A DNA stretch of 64,000 nucleotides from Serratia marcescens (GTDB lineage Bacteria; Pseudomonadota; Gammaproteobacteria; Enterobacterales; Enterobacteriaceae): NCBI RefSeq assembly GCF_006715005.1, contig NZ_VFMJ01000001.1:186001-250000 (forward strand), given 5' to 3'. Each line of letters opens with the position of its first letter. Position 1 is the first letter of the stretch. Positions 42,544 to 51,436 of the stretch are shown one piece after another. Below the pieces are notes generated by a model. The model did not search any database and had not been told where the DNA came from. It saw only the letters and a list, made by a program, of their open reading frames with translations. A program made the translations under genes and the position numbers.

Positions 42544-43191
42544 TTACGCCAGCGCGGCGGCGCCCAGCAGGTTTTTCCAGGCTTCCACGTTACCCAGATA
42601 GTTGCCGGCCGGCAGCAGATGCAGGCGGCCTTCGCTGTCCTGCAGCGCAAAGGTCGGGAACCCCTGGCCTTGCACTTTGGCCAGCAGCGCCCGGCTTTCC
42701 GCGATGTGTTGCGCGGTCGGCGCGCCGCTGTTGAAGCGCATTTCGGCGATAAACGCCGCCGAAGACAACCCCAGCTCTTTCGCCAACGCTTCCAGCACCG
42801 GCGTGTCGGCGATGCGCCGGCCTTCTTGATAGTGTGCCTGCTGAATGCGGTGCAGCATGTCCAGCCCGCGTCCCGCCAGTTTCTCCGCCGCCAGGATTGC
42901 GGTGATCGGCGGCTCGGAATCCATCACTGCCGTGGTGTCGCGCAGCAGTCCGTTGAAATAGGCTTCGCCGAAAGGCTGGCCCGTCATCTCGGCGATGCGT
43001 TTGTCGTGCGGAATGACGTAGTTGCGCCATTCGTCGGTGATTTGGCGGCGGTTATTACCGGTCATCATGCCGCCGGCGTGCGGCACCACCTTCAGCCCGG
43101 GGAGGCTCTGAGCCGCTTTCACCAGCGGCGCGGCGCCGTAGCACCAGCCGCACAGCGGATCGAAAATATAATGCAGAGTGGTTTCGGTCAT
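42544..43191 (-). CDS. DsbA-family oxidoreductase, CGWC type
   Basis: A 215-residue cytosolic thioredoxin-fold protein with no signal peptide. The active site is C14-G-W-C17 in HYIFDPLCGWCYGAAPLVKA, and the cis-Pro segment is GQGFPTFALQDSEG. The long helical insert carries PITAILAAEKLAGRGLDMLH. This matches the FrnE-like branch of DsbA-fold proteins, which work as cytosolic disulfide or thiol exchange enzymes. The ATG at 43191 is the family start; a longer frame to 43245 has no support. It lies just downstream of an MBL-fold gene on the same strand. Confidence 0.82.
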   Translation of the reverse strand: MTETTLHYIFDPLCGWCYGAAPLVKAAQSLPGLKVVPHAGGMMTGNNRRQITDEWRNYVIPHDKRIAEMTGQPFGEAYFNGLLRDTTAVMDSEPPITAILAAEKLAGRGLDMLHRIQQAHYQEGRRIADTPVLEALAKELGLSSAAFIAEMRFNSGAPTAQHIAESRALLAKVQGQGFPTFALQDSEGRLHLLPAGNYLGNVEAWKNLLGAAALA

Positions 43192-43259
43192 TTTTACTCC
43201 TCGCTTGGCGCGCGGCAGTTCACCGCGGCGCCAGGGCTGGTTCAATCACGCACGGGCGC

Positions 43260-44144
43260 TTATTGCGGCCACTTCATCTCGCCTTTCAGCACTTTCGCGC
43301 TCAGTTCCAGGCTCGACTCGTCTTTCAGCGTCGGGTAGTGTTTTTTCATCGCTTCAATCAGCGCGGCGGAATCCTTGGCTTTCGGCAGCTCGGCTTCCAG
43401 CGTGGTCAGGTATTTTTGGGTAAAGTGCACCGATGCCAGCGTTTGCGCTGCGCCCGGCAGGAAGTGGCCCGGCACGACGACCTGTGGCTTCAGTGCTTCG
43501 ATGTTTTTCAGCGTCTGCTGCCAGTGCTGGCGCGATTCTACGCTCTGGTTGTCGGCGATCCACGGATGGATGTTGTCACCGGCGACCGCGACACCGCCCA
43601 CGACCGCTTTCAGCGCCGGGATCCATACGAAGGTGCGATCCGGGGTCGGGCCGTTCAGGCCTTTCACTTCCACTTTCTGGCCGTCGATGGTGAAGCTGTC
43701 GCCCTGCAGCGGCTGCGGCACGATCACGGTTTTCGGCGCGTTGTCTTTCAGGATCGGGCCCCAGTAGGCAACTTTACCGTCTTTGGTCGCATTGATGTCT
43801 TTGATGGTGCCAGGCGAAGCGATGATTTTCGCCTCCGGGAAGGCCGCCTTGATCACGTCCAGACCGAAATAGAAATCCGGGTCTGAGTGGCTGATATAAA
43901 CGGTGGTCAGCTTCTTGCCGGTCGCCTTGATCTTTTTCACCAACTCTTCAGCATCGTTACGCTGGAACTGAGCGTCGATCAGTGCCACTTCGTGTTTGCC
44001 GCTGATGATTTCGGAAGACACCGGGAACACGCTTTTCTCGCCCGGGTTATACACCTCCATGGTCAGAGTGTCGGCTGCGGTGGCGTAGGTGCTCAGAGTG
44101 GCGACGCCGGTGAAGGCCAGAGTTAACAGTGATTTTTTAAACAT
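43260..44144 (-). CDS. Exported MBL-fold hydrolase-like protein with altered metal motif
   Basis: A 294-residue protein with a signal peptide ending ATA. Fold landmarks are SEIISGKHEVALIDAQF, TTVYISHSDPDFYFGLDVIK, DRTFVWIPALKAVVGGVAVA, GDNIHPW and VVVPGHFLPGAA. The canonical HxHxDH is replaced by H86-S-D88-P-D90-F91, so two of the four zinc-binding residues differ, although the later GDNIHPW and PGH are kept. Similar HxDxD variants exist in exported MBL proteins, so it may bind one metal or another ion. It is divergent from a LysR regulator, which probably controls it. Confidence 0.75.
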   Translation of the reverse strand: MFKKSLLTLAFTGVATLSTYATAADTLTMEVYNPGEKSVFPVSSEIISGKHEVALIDAQFQRNDAEELVKKIKATGKKLTTVYISHSDPDFYFGLDVIKAAFPEAKIIASPGTIKDINATKDGKVAYWGPILKDNAPKTVIVPQPLQGDSFTIDGQKVEVKGLNGPTPDRTFVWIPALKAVVGGVAVAGDNIHPWIADNQSVESRQHWQQTLKNIEALKPQVVVPGHFLPGAAQTLASVHFTQKYLTTLEAELPKAKDSAALIEAMKKHYPTLKDESSLELSAKVLKGEMKWPQ

Positions 44145-44252
44145 GGGCAGAGGTCCTTAGGTATCAGTTAATGTTGTAATGATGTTAGGTTGCATAAAGC
44201 GATAGAAAAACCGGATAATAAGCAATTATTCGTTGCATAAATCGGACTAATA

Positions 44253-45161
44253 ATGGATCGCATTACCGCCGCTGAGGTTTTTGTCACCATCGTCGATCGC
44301 GGCAGCATGATCGCCGCCGCGGAAACGCTGGAGATGTCGCGTGCGATGGTGACGCGCTATCTGGCGCAGATGGAGCAATGGGCCGGGGCACGTTTACTGC
44401 ATCGCACTACCCGTAAGCTTAGTCTGACCGACGCCGGTGAGCGTACTTTGGCGCGCTGCCGACAAATGCTGGCGCTGGCGGGGGAGATCGATCTGGTGGA
44501 GGAAGGGCAGAGCGACGAGCTGCGCGGCCTGCTGCGCATCACCTGTTCGCAGTCGCTCGGGCAAACGGCGCTGGTGGGGGCCGTCGCTCAGTATCTGAAG
44601 CGTCACCCGCAGGTGGCGGTCGATCTGCAGATGAACAACCGGGCGGTGAATCTGGTGGAAGAGCGCATCGATCTGGCGCTGCGCATCACCAACGAGCTGG
44701 ATCCCAACCTTATCGCCCGGCCGCTGTCCACCTGCGCATCGGTGGTGTGTGCCGCGCCGGCGTATCTGGCGGCGCACGGCACGCCGCGCCAGCCGCAGGA
44801 TCTGGCGTTGCACAACTGCCTGACTTATTCCTATTTCGGCAAAAGCCTGTGGCACTTTGACGCTCAGGGGGTGAAATCGGCGGTGGCGGTCAGCGGCAAC
44901 CTGAGCGCCAACGAGTCGGTGGTGCTGATGGCCGGCACGGTGCAGGGGGCGGGCATTTCCATGCAACCCTATTATTCGGCGGCGCCGCTGCTGGCCAGCG
45001 GCGAACTGGTTGAGTTGCTGCCGGGTTATCGGCCGCAGTCGATGGGCATCTACGGCATCTATACCTCGCGTCGCCAGATGCCCGCCACCTTGCGCACCAT
45101 GCTGGACTTTCTGGTGGAGTGGTTCGCCAGCGATCCGCAGTGGCAGGCGACGCTGCGCTGA
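44253..45161 (+). CDS. LysR-type regulator
   Basis: A 302-residue regulator of the CrgA-like group. The N-terminal winged helix is FVTIVDRGSMIAAAETLEMS then RAMVTRYLAQMEQWAGARLL and HRTTRKLSLTDAG. The effector part has NNRAVNLVEERIDLALRITN and ALHNCLTYSY. It is divergent from the MBL-fold gene with a 108-base gap, so it is the likely regulator of that gene and the CGWC oxidoreductase. Confidence 0.83.
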   Translation: MDRITAAEVFVTIVDRGSMIAAAETLEMSRAMVTRYLAQMEQWAGARLLHRTTRKLSLTDAGERTLARCRQMLALAGEIDLVEEGQSDELRGLLRITCSQSLGQTALVGAVAQYLKRHPQVAVDLQMNNRAVNLVEERIDLALRITNELDPNLIARPLSTCASVVCAAPAYLAAHGTPRQPQDLALHNCLTYSYFGKSLWHFDAQGVKSAVAVSGNLSANESVVLMAGTVQGAGISMQPYYSAAPLLASGELVELLPGYRPQSMGIYGIYTSRRQMPATLRTMLDFLVEWFASDPQWQATLR

Positions 45162-45188
45162 GGCTTCGGCAACATTCCCACGCCGTTT

Positions 45189-46112
45189 TCACCGCTTGAC
45201 GGCGGCGGCCAGGCGAGCGGAGAAGAGTGCAGCCTGTTGATGCAAATGGTCGATAAAGGCCGTCACCAGCGCCGACGAAGGGCGGTGCAGCGGCCGGATA
45301 AGGCTGACGGTGAACGGCACGTCGATGCTGAATGGCCGCACCTGTACGCCGCTGCCGGCATAGTCGAGCGCGGTCAGCGGGTTAACGATCGACACCCCCA
45401 CGCCGGCTCTCACCATGGCGCACACCGACGCCGCGCTGTGCGTTTCTATCACCATGCGGCGCTCGACGCCCTGTTCGCCGAACAGCGCATCCAGCAGGTG
45501 GCGATAGCTGTCGGTGCTCGACAGGCTGATAAAGTTCTGCCCGGCGAAGTCCTGCGGCGTCAGCCGATCTTTCACCAGCAGCGGGTGGCCCGTCGGCAGC
45601 ACGCACACTTCGTTCAACGTCATCAGCGTCACCCGCTCGGTGCCCGCCGGCGTCAGGGTGGTTTCCGTCAGCCCGAGATCGTGGCGCTGGGCAGACAGCC
45701 ACTCTTCCAGCAGCGGCGACTCTTGCGGGATGACGCTGAAGCTGACTTCCGGGTAACGTTCGATAAAGGGCCGGCACACCGCCGGCAGCAGCGATTGGGA
45801 AAATACCGGCAGGCACACGATCGACAGCTGCGCCTGCTGAAACTGGCGGATACCGGCGGCGGCGTTGACGATGCGATCGAGGCCGTAATAGGAACGCTGC
45901 ACCTCTTCGAACAACCGCAGGCCTTGCACCGTGGGGGACAAGCGACCGCGCACCCGGTCGAACAGCTGCAGCCGGATCAGCTTCTCAAAGCGCGCCAGCT
46001 CACGGCTGACGGTCGGTTGCGAGGTTTGCAGCAGGGCTGCCGCCTCGGTCAGGTTGCCGGTGGTCATCACCGCCCGAAAGATTTCGATCTGCCGCAAAGA
46101 GATGCTGTGCAT
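45189..46112 (-). CDS. lysR: LysR, activator of lysA
   Basis: A 307-residue regulator. It starts MHSISLRQIEIFRAVMTTGN then LTEAAALLQTSQPTVSRELA, and has RFEKLIRLQLFDRVRGRLSP, all close to E. coli LysR. The effector domain shows ETHSAASVCAMVRAGVGVSI. It is divergent from lysA, the standard arrangement, and activates lysA when diaminopimelate is high and lysine low. The frame continues upstream to 46184, but MHSISLRQIEI is the conserved start. Confidence 0.92.
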   Translation of the reverse strand: MHSISLRQIEIFRAVMTTGNLTEAAALLQTSQPTVSRELARFEKLIRLQLFDRVRGRLSPTVQGLRLFEEVQRSYYGLDRIVNAAAGIRQFQQAQLSIVCLPVFSQSLLPAVCRPFIERYPEVSFSVIPQESPLLEEWLSAQRHDLGLTETTLTPAGTERVTLMTLNEVCVLPTGHPLLVKDRLTPQDFAGQNFISLSSTDSYRHLLDALFGEQGVERRMVIETHSAASVCAMVRAGVGVSIVNPLTALDYAGSGVQVRPFSIDVPFTVSLIRPLHRPSSALVTAFIDHLHQQAALFSARLAAAVKR

Positions 46113-46245
46113 GGCAAGGCTGCTCGACTGGAAAGAAAGCCATATCATAAATGAATAGACTACGGCTAAATAGATATTTTCCACCCGATTTAGCGTACGG
46201 CACTATGGCTCTATCTGCCGTCATTTTCGAATTGGGAATATCGCC

Positions 46246-47508
46246 ATGCCTCGCTCGTTGCACGACACCTCCACCGCGTTGAATGCCGCTAACCTGCTGG
46301 CCTTGCCGCAGCGTTTCGGTTGCCCGGTCTGGGCCTATGATGCGAACATCATCAGCCAGCGCATCGCTCAACTGCGCCACTTCGACACTATCCGTTTCGC
46401 ACAGAAGGCCTGTTCGAATATTCATATTTTGCGCTTGATGCGCGAGCAGGGCGTGAAGGTGGATTCGGTGTCGCTGGGCGAGATCGAACGGGCGCTGCAG
46501 GCCGGTTTTCAACCGGGCGGCGAACCGAGTGAGATCGTGTTTACGGCAGACGTGTTGGATCACGCCACGCTGGCGCGCGTCAGCGAATTGAAAATCCCGG
46601 TCAACGCCGGTTCCATCGACATGCTGGATCAGCTCGGCCAGGTTTCCGCAGGGCATCCGGTGTGGCTGCGCATTAACCCGGGGTTTGGCCACGGCCACAG
46701 CCAGAAAACCAACACCGGCGGCGAGAACAGCAAGCACGGCATCTGGTATGCCGACCTGCCGCAGGCGGTGGAGAAGATCCGCCGCTACGGCCTAAAACTG
46801 ATCGGCGTACACATGCATATCGGTTCCGGCGTCGATTATCAGCATCTGGAGCGGGTCTGCGATGCGATGGTGCAGCAGGTGATCGATCTCGGTCATGACA
46901 TCAGCGCCATTTCCGCCGGCGGTGGCCTGTCTATTCCCTATCAGTACGGCGAAGAGGCGATCGATACCGAACACTATTTCGGTTTGTGGAACCGGGCGCG
47001 TGAACGCATCGCCGCGCATCTGGGGCATCCGGTACAGCTGGAGATCGAACCCGGGCGTTTCCTGATGGCGGAAGCGGGCGTCTTGGTGGCCGAGGTGCGA
47101 GCGGTAAAAGACATGGGCAGCCGCCACTTTGTGCTGGTGGATGCCGGTTTTAACGATCTGATGCGTCCGGCAATGTATGGCAGCTATCATCATATTTCGC
47201 TGTTGCCGGCCGATGGGCGAGATACTTCGGGGCAAGCGCTGCGCGAAACGGTGATCGCCGGGCCGCTGTGTGAATCCGGCGACGTGTTCACCCAGCAGGC
47301 GGGCGGCGGCGTGGAAACCCGCGAACTGCCGCCGGTCCAGATCGGCGATTATCTGGTGTTCCACGACACCGGCGCCTACGGCGCGTCGATGTCCTCCAAC
47401 TACAACAGCCGTCCGCTGTTGCCGGAGGTGCTGTTCGAAAACGGCGAACCTCGCCTGATCCGCCGCCGCCAAACCATCGAAGAACTGATCGCGCTGGAGC
47501 TTATCTGA
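46246..47508 (+). CDS. lysA: Diaminopimelate decarboxylase
   Basis: A 420-residue PLP enzyme converting meso-diaminopimelate to lysine. The PLP lysine lies in TIRFAQKACSNIHILRLMRE, and the substrate loop is INPGFGHGHSQKTNTGGENS with KHGIW. LIGVHMHIGSGVDYQHLERV, AGGGLSIPY, EIEPGRFLMAEAG, PLCESGDVFTQQ and DTGAYGASMSSNYNSRPL follow. Length and motifs equal E. coli LysA. In E. coli lysA is followed by convergent galR; here about 10.5 kb intervene. Confidence 0.96.
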   Translation: MPRSLHDTSTALNAANLLALPQRFGCPVWAYDANIISQRIAQLRHFDTIRFAQKACSNIHILRLMREQGVKVDSVSLGEIERALQAGFQPGGEPSEIVFTADVLDHATLARVSELKIPVNAGSIDMLDQLGQVSAGHPVWLRINPGFGHGHSQKTNTGGENSKHGIWYADLPQAVEKIRRYGLKLIGVHMHIGSGVDYQHLERVCDAMVQQVIDLGHDISAISAGGGLSIPYQYGEEAIDTEHYFGLWNRARERIAAHLGHPVQLEIEPGRFLMAEAGVLVAEVRAVKDMGSRHFVLVDAGFNDLMRPAMYGSYHHISLLPADGRDTSGQALRETVIAGPLCESGDVFTQQAGGGVETRELPPVQIGDYLVFHDTGAYGASMSSNYNSRPLLPEVLFENGEPRLIRRRQTIEELIALELI

Positions 47509-47515
47509 GAATCGG

Positions 47516-47537
47516 GCGGGCGTGCTGCGCCCGCTTT
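47516..47537 (+). terminator. lysA terminator
   Basis: Arms GCGGGCG (47516-47522) and CGCCCGC (47528-47534) then TTTA, 8 bases after the stop. Confidence 0.65.
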
Positions 47538-47940
47538 ACAACGTCATGCGGCGGTGCTGGTCGGTTAGGTAATTGCACCTTTAGCGACAGCGTGTCGCCT
47601 ACGGGATTGCCAGGTTTCATCATAGAGTTATCTCTCTTCATCGACGCCTTCTTGGCATAGATAAATATATTTCGCTATCTATATATTAACCAATGCTTCG
47701 TTAAGCATTGGTTAATTATTTCATACCGATTAAACTTTGGCTTTCTTTATGTTTTTTTATCATTAACAAATGCAATCAATCTGTTTGTTTTTCGAACTCC
47801 TTGGTTTTTGTTGAGTGATGAGATTAATAAAACGTTAAATTGGTATCGAAATGGTAAAAGAATTTACTTGATTTTTGTTTTGGCGGATATATTCTTCATA
47901 CCACAAAAAAGTTAGCCTAAAACAATATGGAGTAAGAGCA
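47538..47940. other. AT-rich region at the left edge of the polyketide insertion
   Basis: About 400 bases whose composition drops from GC-rich to AT-rich near 47600, matching a junction between core and acquired DNA. It contains a 14-base-pair hairpin (47685-47716). No gene seen. GGAG at 47928-47931 is the ribosome site of the next gene. Confidence 0.6.
47685..47716. terminator. Long perfect hairpin upstream of the radical SAM gene
   Basis: ATTAACCAATGCTT (47685-47698) pairs with AAGCATTGGTTAAT (47703-47716) around a CGTT loop, then TATTTC. It may be a terminator, attenuator or remnant of the insertion junction. Confidence 0.55.
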
Positions 47941-49341
47941 ATGTACAAAAATCGCTGCTATATGCCATTCATTCTGTACCCACCCGATATGTATGATGTC
48001 TCAGATGGCGAGTCTGAGAATAATCTTATTAAATCGCTGTCGCTTGAAAGCGATGGGACTGATTTTGTTATGTATCTTTCAGTCCCTTATTGCCGAGTGT
48101 GTTGTAAAGCGTGCCCATACTTTGTTGACCTGCTGCCGATGAATAAAGGAAAGTCGCAAGATTTATTGGACCGCTATGTTGACGCTTTGGTTCTGGATTT
48201 GAAGCGCCATGCCGCAACACGTCGCTGGGGCAATGCGCGGTTGAGAGGGGTATACATCGGAGGCGGAACTGGTTCTCTGTTGGAAATTACCCATCTCGAT
48301 AAAATTCTCACAACGTTAACTCGATACTTTAATTTGGCGAAGGACTGTGAAATTACCCTGGAAGGGAATGCTAAGGATTTCACCAAAGAGAAAGCGGTTT
48401 ATATTGCTGATTCGATTATTAATCGGATTTCTCTGGGGGCTCAATCTTTCCAACCTGAAGTATTACGCACCGTCGGTTCACCGCATAAAGCGCAGCAGAC
48501 GATTGACTCCATCCGCATGTTGCAAGATGCCGGATTAGAACATATCCAACTCGATATGATGTATAACATGCCGGGGCATACGCTAGCGCATTGGGAAAAA
48601 GATTTTAAAGTACTCCATGAATTGGGTATTAAACATCTGACGACCTATTTGTATCGCATTACTCCGGGCACGCGGCAAGAAGCGTTGATTAAAGCCGGCA
48701 AGGTGGCGCCTGTCGCCGATGCGGAAAGCGTGTTGGTCAAGGATATGCAAGCGATGATCGGCCAGTTCGCCGCGGAGGCGGGTATGCGCAACTACATGCA
48801 CGAACACTACGCGCTGCCGGGTTTTGAATCCAAATACAATCACTGGACGATGAAGGAGTGTGTCGACGCGTTGGGAATCGGCCCAGGGGCATACAGCTTT
48901 ATAAACCAGCGGCGTACTGGGATTTCGAAGAGCGTGGATCGCTATATCGACGCCGTGCAGAATGGGGACAGCACCTTCACTACTGCCAGCATTCAGCTTA
49001 CGCCACAGCTAAGTCGTCAGCGTTATATGATTTTCAATCTGCTGTACTATCGAATTGATAAGGCGCATTACCGCAAGGCGTGGGGAACGGAATGCCGGGA
49101 GGATTTCAACGCGATTATTAACGGCCTTATTCTGGATGGCTTCATGCAGGATAATGGGGCGGAGCTCTTGCTTACGCTAAAAGGGAAGTCATGGTTGCAA
49201 AATATCATGTTGGAATTCTTCGACGATAGCATGTGGGAAAACTCTCAGGCCTTGAGGCAACAGCAAAGCTCTTGGGCTATGAATAATCACATGATCGATA
49301 TTAGTGCTGCAAAGAAAAGTTTCTGGTTAGACAAAATATAA
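47941..49341 (+). CDS. HemN-like radical SAM enzyme
   Basis: A 466-residue radical SAM protein. The iron-sulfur site is CxxxCxxC at C51, C55 and C58 in SVPYCRVCCKACPYF, an order typical of the HemN family. GVYIGGGTGSLLEI, CEITLEGNAKDFT, RISLGAQSFQ and IQLDMMYNMPGHT mark the barrel, and a HemN C-terminal domain follows. HemN-like proteins in natural-product clusters can be C-methyltransferases or cyclopropanases rather than haem enzymes. It opens the polyketide-like cluster. The gene is more AT-rich than its surroundings, a sign of acquisition. The frame from 47875 has no ribosome site. Confidence 0.82.
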   Translation: MYKNRCYMPFILYPPDMYDVSDGESENNLIKSLSLESDGTDFVMYLSVPYCRVCCKACPYFVDLLPMNKGKSQDLLDRYVDALVLDLKRHAATRRWGNARLRGVYIGGGTGSLLEITHLDKILTTLTRYFNLAKDCEITLEGNAKDFTKEKAVYIADSIINRISLGAQSFQPEVLRTVGSPHKAQQTIDSIRMLQDAGLEHIQLDMMYNMPGHTLAHWEKDFKVLHELGIKHLTTYLYRITPGTRQEALIKAGKVAPVADAESVLVKDMQAMIGQFAAEAGMRNYMHEHYALPGFESKYNHWTMKECVDALGIGPGAYSFINQRRTGISKSVDRYIDAVQNGDSTFTTASIQLTPQLSRQRYMIFNLLYYRIDKAHYRKAWGTECREDFNAIINGLILDGFMQDNGAELLLTLKGKSWLQNIMLEFFDDSMWENSQALRQQQSSWAMNNHMIDISAAKKSFWLDKI

Positions 49342-49366
49342 TTAACTGCTCAGGGATTAACTTATC

Positions 49367-50092
49367 ATGTTGCATGATTGTGGTGTTCGGCGTGCCGCTT
49401 TGGACGTTACTAATACATTATTTGAATTAGGCGTTATAGACTCTAATAATGACAGTGTGGAAATGGAACAGGATATTCGTCAGGGGCTTGGTTTGGATAG
49501 CCAAGAGTTAATGACCCTGGTGGAGATTGTTTCTTCGTTAGGGCTTTCCGCGGCTCCGTTGGATGAGGATAATGTCACAACGCTTGCCGACTTGGTTAAC
49601 TACCTTGCCGAACATCGGGATCGCTGGCTGCATACCGATGTTCCATTCGTATTGCAAGGCAGCACGATTATATCCCAGGATATAGAGACGGTTTTTTCTT
49701 ATATTCGGGATTATCGGAAGTGGCCGGAGATGTTGGCGCACGTCACTAAAATTGAAGAAGATATGGATGATGGGCGGCTGCAAAGTTTCATTATGCATAT
49801 TGAGGAGCTGGGCACTAAACAAGATTACTTTGTTAAGTCCTGGCGTTATGTCAATGACGAGCATCGAATCATCGATTTTTCCCAACCGTTGCCGCCCAAA
49901 GGATTCCGCAGCCACAAGGGCGGCTGGCGCTTCCAACCACTTGCCGATGGACGTACCCGTTTAATCAGTTATCACGGTTTCTCACTGCATGACGATATTC
50001 AGGCGGATGAAGCCATTATTTTGATTAGAAAGCACATTCATGCCGCGCTGAGCACGTGGGCGCGCCTTGGCAACGGTGAGTGCAATGTCTGA
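49367..50092 (+). CDS. ACP-cyclase fusion protein
   Basis: A 241-residue two-domain protein. Residues about 10-85 form an acyl carrier domain with S45 in LGLDSQELMTLVEIVSS and a helix III region DEDNVTTLADLVNYLAEH. From about 95 a START-like (SRPBCC) aromatase/cyclase domain runs to the end: FVLQGSTIISQDIETVFSYI, RDYRKWPEMLAHVTKIEED, then WRYVNDEHRIIDFSQPLPPK and GGWRFQPLADGRTRLISYHG. In type II polyketide systems these are separate proteins, so the fusion ties the growing chain to its cyclase. It overlaps the next gene by 8 bases. Confidence 0.8.
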   Translation: MLHDCGVRRAALDVTNTLFELGVIDSNNDSVEMEQDIRQGLGLDSQELMTLVEIVSSLGLSAAPLDEDNVTTLADLVNYLAEHRDRWLHTDVPFVLQGSTIISQDIETVFSYIRDYRKWPEMLAHVTKIEEDMDDGRLQSFIMHIEELGTKQDYFVKSWRYVNDEHRIIDFSQPLPPKGFRSHKGGWRFQPLADGRTRLISYHGFSLHDDIQADEAIILIRKHIHAALSTWARLGNGECNV

Positions 50093-50525
50093 GCTTTGTC
50101 TCAATCTGCTGACCAAACAGCGGGTGCGGCACGGCGTTGAACCGCTGGCGCTCATCTGGTCGCTGGATCATTGGCTCGGCAGCCTGGAACGGGTTTGCGG
50201 CATTCAACGGATTGAAGAAAGCGCTGTCAGGCAGCGCTTTATCCTGCATTTCGATGCTGACAGACCTGAGGCGGACCGGGTCGAGGTGGAACGAACACGT
50301 ACGGATTCTCGGATATCCGTGATTCACCTCATTCCACCACCGGGTATTCAGGCGCTGTCGGCCGATTGGTGGACGGAAGCGGAGCACCCGGGGATTTTGT
50401 TTGTCTGCCGGCGCATGCTGATAGATGAAGCGGCGTATACCCCCACGATGGCGCGCAAGATGTTTGGTTTGCTGCGGGAAAATGTCGGCAAATTGATGGA
50501 GCGCCCGTCATGCGACAGCGAATAG
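50085..50525 (+). CDS. SRPBCC-like protein, probable polyketide cyclase
   Basis: A 146-residue protein. It begins MSELCLNLLTKQRVRHGVEP, has LIWSLDHWLGSLERVCGI and a strand-rich middle VRQRFILHFDADRPEADRVE, then WWTEAEHPGILFVCRRMLID and a long C-terminal helix MFGLLRENVGKLMER. The layout suits a small START-like fold, but similarity is weak. The ATG at 50085 overlaps the previous stop region, showing coupling; the next gene starts 16 bases inside this one. Confidence 0.55.
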   Translation: MSELCLNLLTKQRVRHGVEPLALIWSLDHWLGSLERVCGIQRIEESAVRQRFILHFDADRPEADRVEVERTRTDSRISVIHLIPPPGIQALSADWWTEAEHPGILFVCRRMLIDEAAYTPTMARKMFGLLRENVGKLMERPSCDSE

Positions 50526-51436
50526 CAATTGTAGGCGGCGGGGTGACTGCCGGCATGGCCGCGCGCTTGCTCGCCCCTTTGGGCGAAACGACGTTGATTC
50601 AGCCGGGAACCCCTCACGCGAGCGGCATGCCTGAAATTGTGCCGCGTCGGCCATTTTTCAGCGCGCTGGGGGAACGCGGGGAAGATGAATGGGTTGCCGC
50701 AATGGCACCGTCTCTCACCGAGGTGAGTTGGCGTAAGGGAGCCCGCGTGCGCACAGTTCGGTTGGCCTCTACCGAGGATTTCTTGGTTTACGACAAAACG
50801 CGATTGGCGAGGTTACTGCTTGATGGCGCATCGGTGGCGCGCCGGATAACCGGAGAGGTCGGTGAGATCGCCGAATTGCAGGGGTTTGACCGGGTCTTCG
50901 ATTGTCGCGGAGCCAGAGCGGTGAAAAACGATCCAGCTTATCAGCATCAGGTGGTTCATTCCGCGCGCACGGCTTGCCGTTATCTCGTCGTTTCTGTCTC
51001 ACCTAAAGGTCATGACGGCGTCATGAGGTTTTGGGCGGAAACGGCGCCTGGTGGCAACAGGCGCACTTTCTTTCGGGTGCCGGTGGGTAGAGGGCGTGTA
51101 TCGTTGGGGTGCTCTTGTTTCCCGGATGACTTGCTGTCCGATGACGAACTGCATGCGGCGTTAGAACAGCAAGAAGGCGCAAGGGTGTCACCTGAGGCCG
51201 TGCTGTTTAGCGGCGCTGCTGTTCCGCAACCACTCGCCATGCATTGCCGCATTCCGCATGTCACCCCGTTGGGCGACGCCGGCGCAACCCCGTGTCCGTT
51301 GACTGAATATGGCGTGTTGAAAGCGCTTTCGCAGATTATGGCTTTGGCCGGCGGCGAGTCGCTGCCGGAGGCTGCGCTGCGCCGTACCCCGAATGAAGAA
51401 GTCGATCCGCATTTACCGCAGGAGCTGTTTTCATGA
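50510..51436 (+). CDS. FAD-dependent oxidoreductase
   Basis: A 308-residue flavoprotein. The dinucleotide fold is RIAIVGGGVTAGMAARLLAP at the N-terminus, and DRVFDCRGARAV marks the second FAD contact. HVTPLGDAGATPCPLTEYGV is the GD motif of the hydroxylase family (GDAA..P..G.G). It is shorter than most aromatic hydroxylases, around 400 residues, so part of the substrate domain is reduced. A role in oxidising or hydroxylating the aromatic product is inferred from context. Confidence 0.7.
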   Translation: MRQRIAIVGGGVTAGMAARLLAPLGETTLIQPGTPHASGMPEIVPRRPFFSALGERGEDEWVAAMAPSLTEVSWRKGARVRTVRLASTEDFLVYDKTRLARLLLDGASVARRITGEVGEIAELQGFDRVFDCRGARAVKNDPAYQHQVVHSARTACRYLVVSVSPKGHDGVMRFWAETAPGGNRRTFFRVPVGRGRVSLGCSCFPDDLLSDDELHAALEQQEGARVSPEAVLFSGAAVPQPLAMHCRIPHVTPLGDAGATPCPLTEYGVLKALSQIMALAGGESLPEAALRRTPNEEVDPHLPQELFS

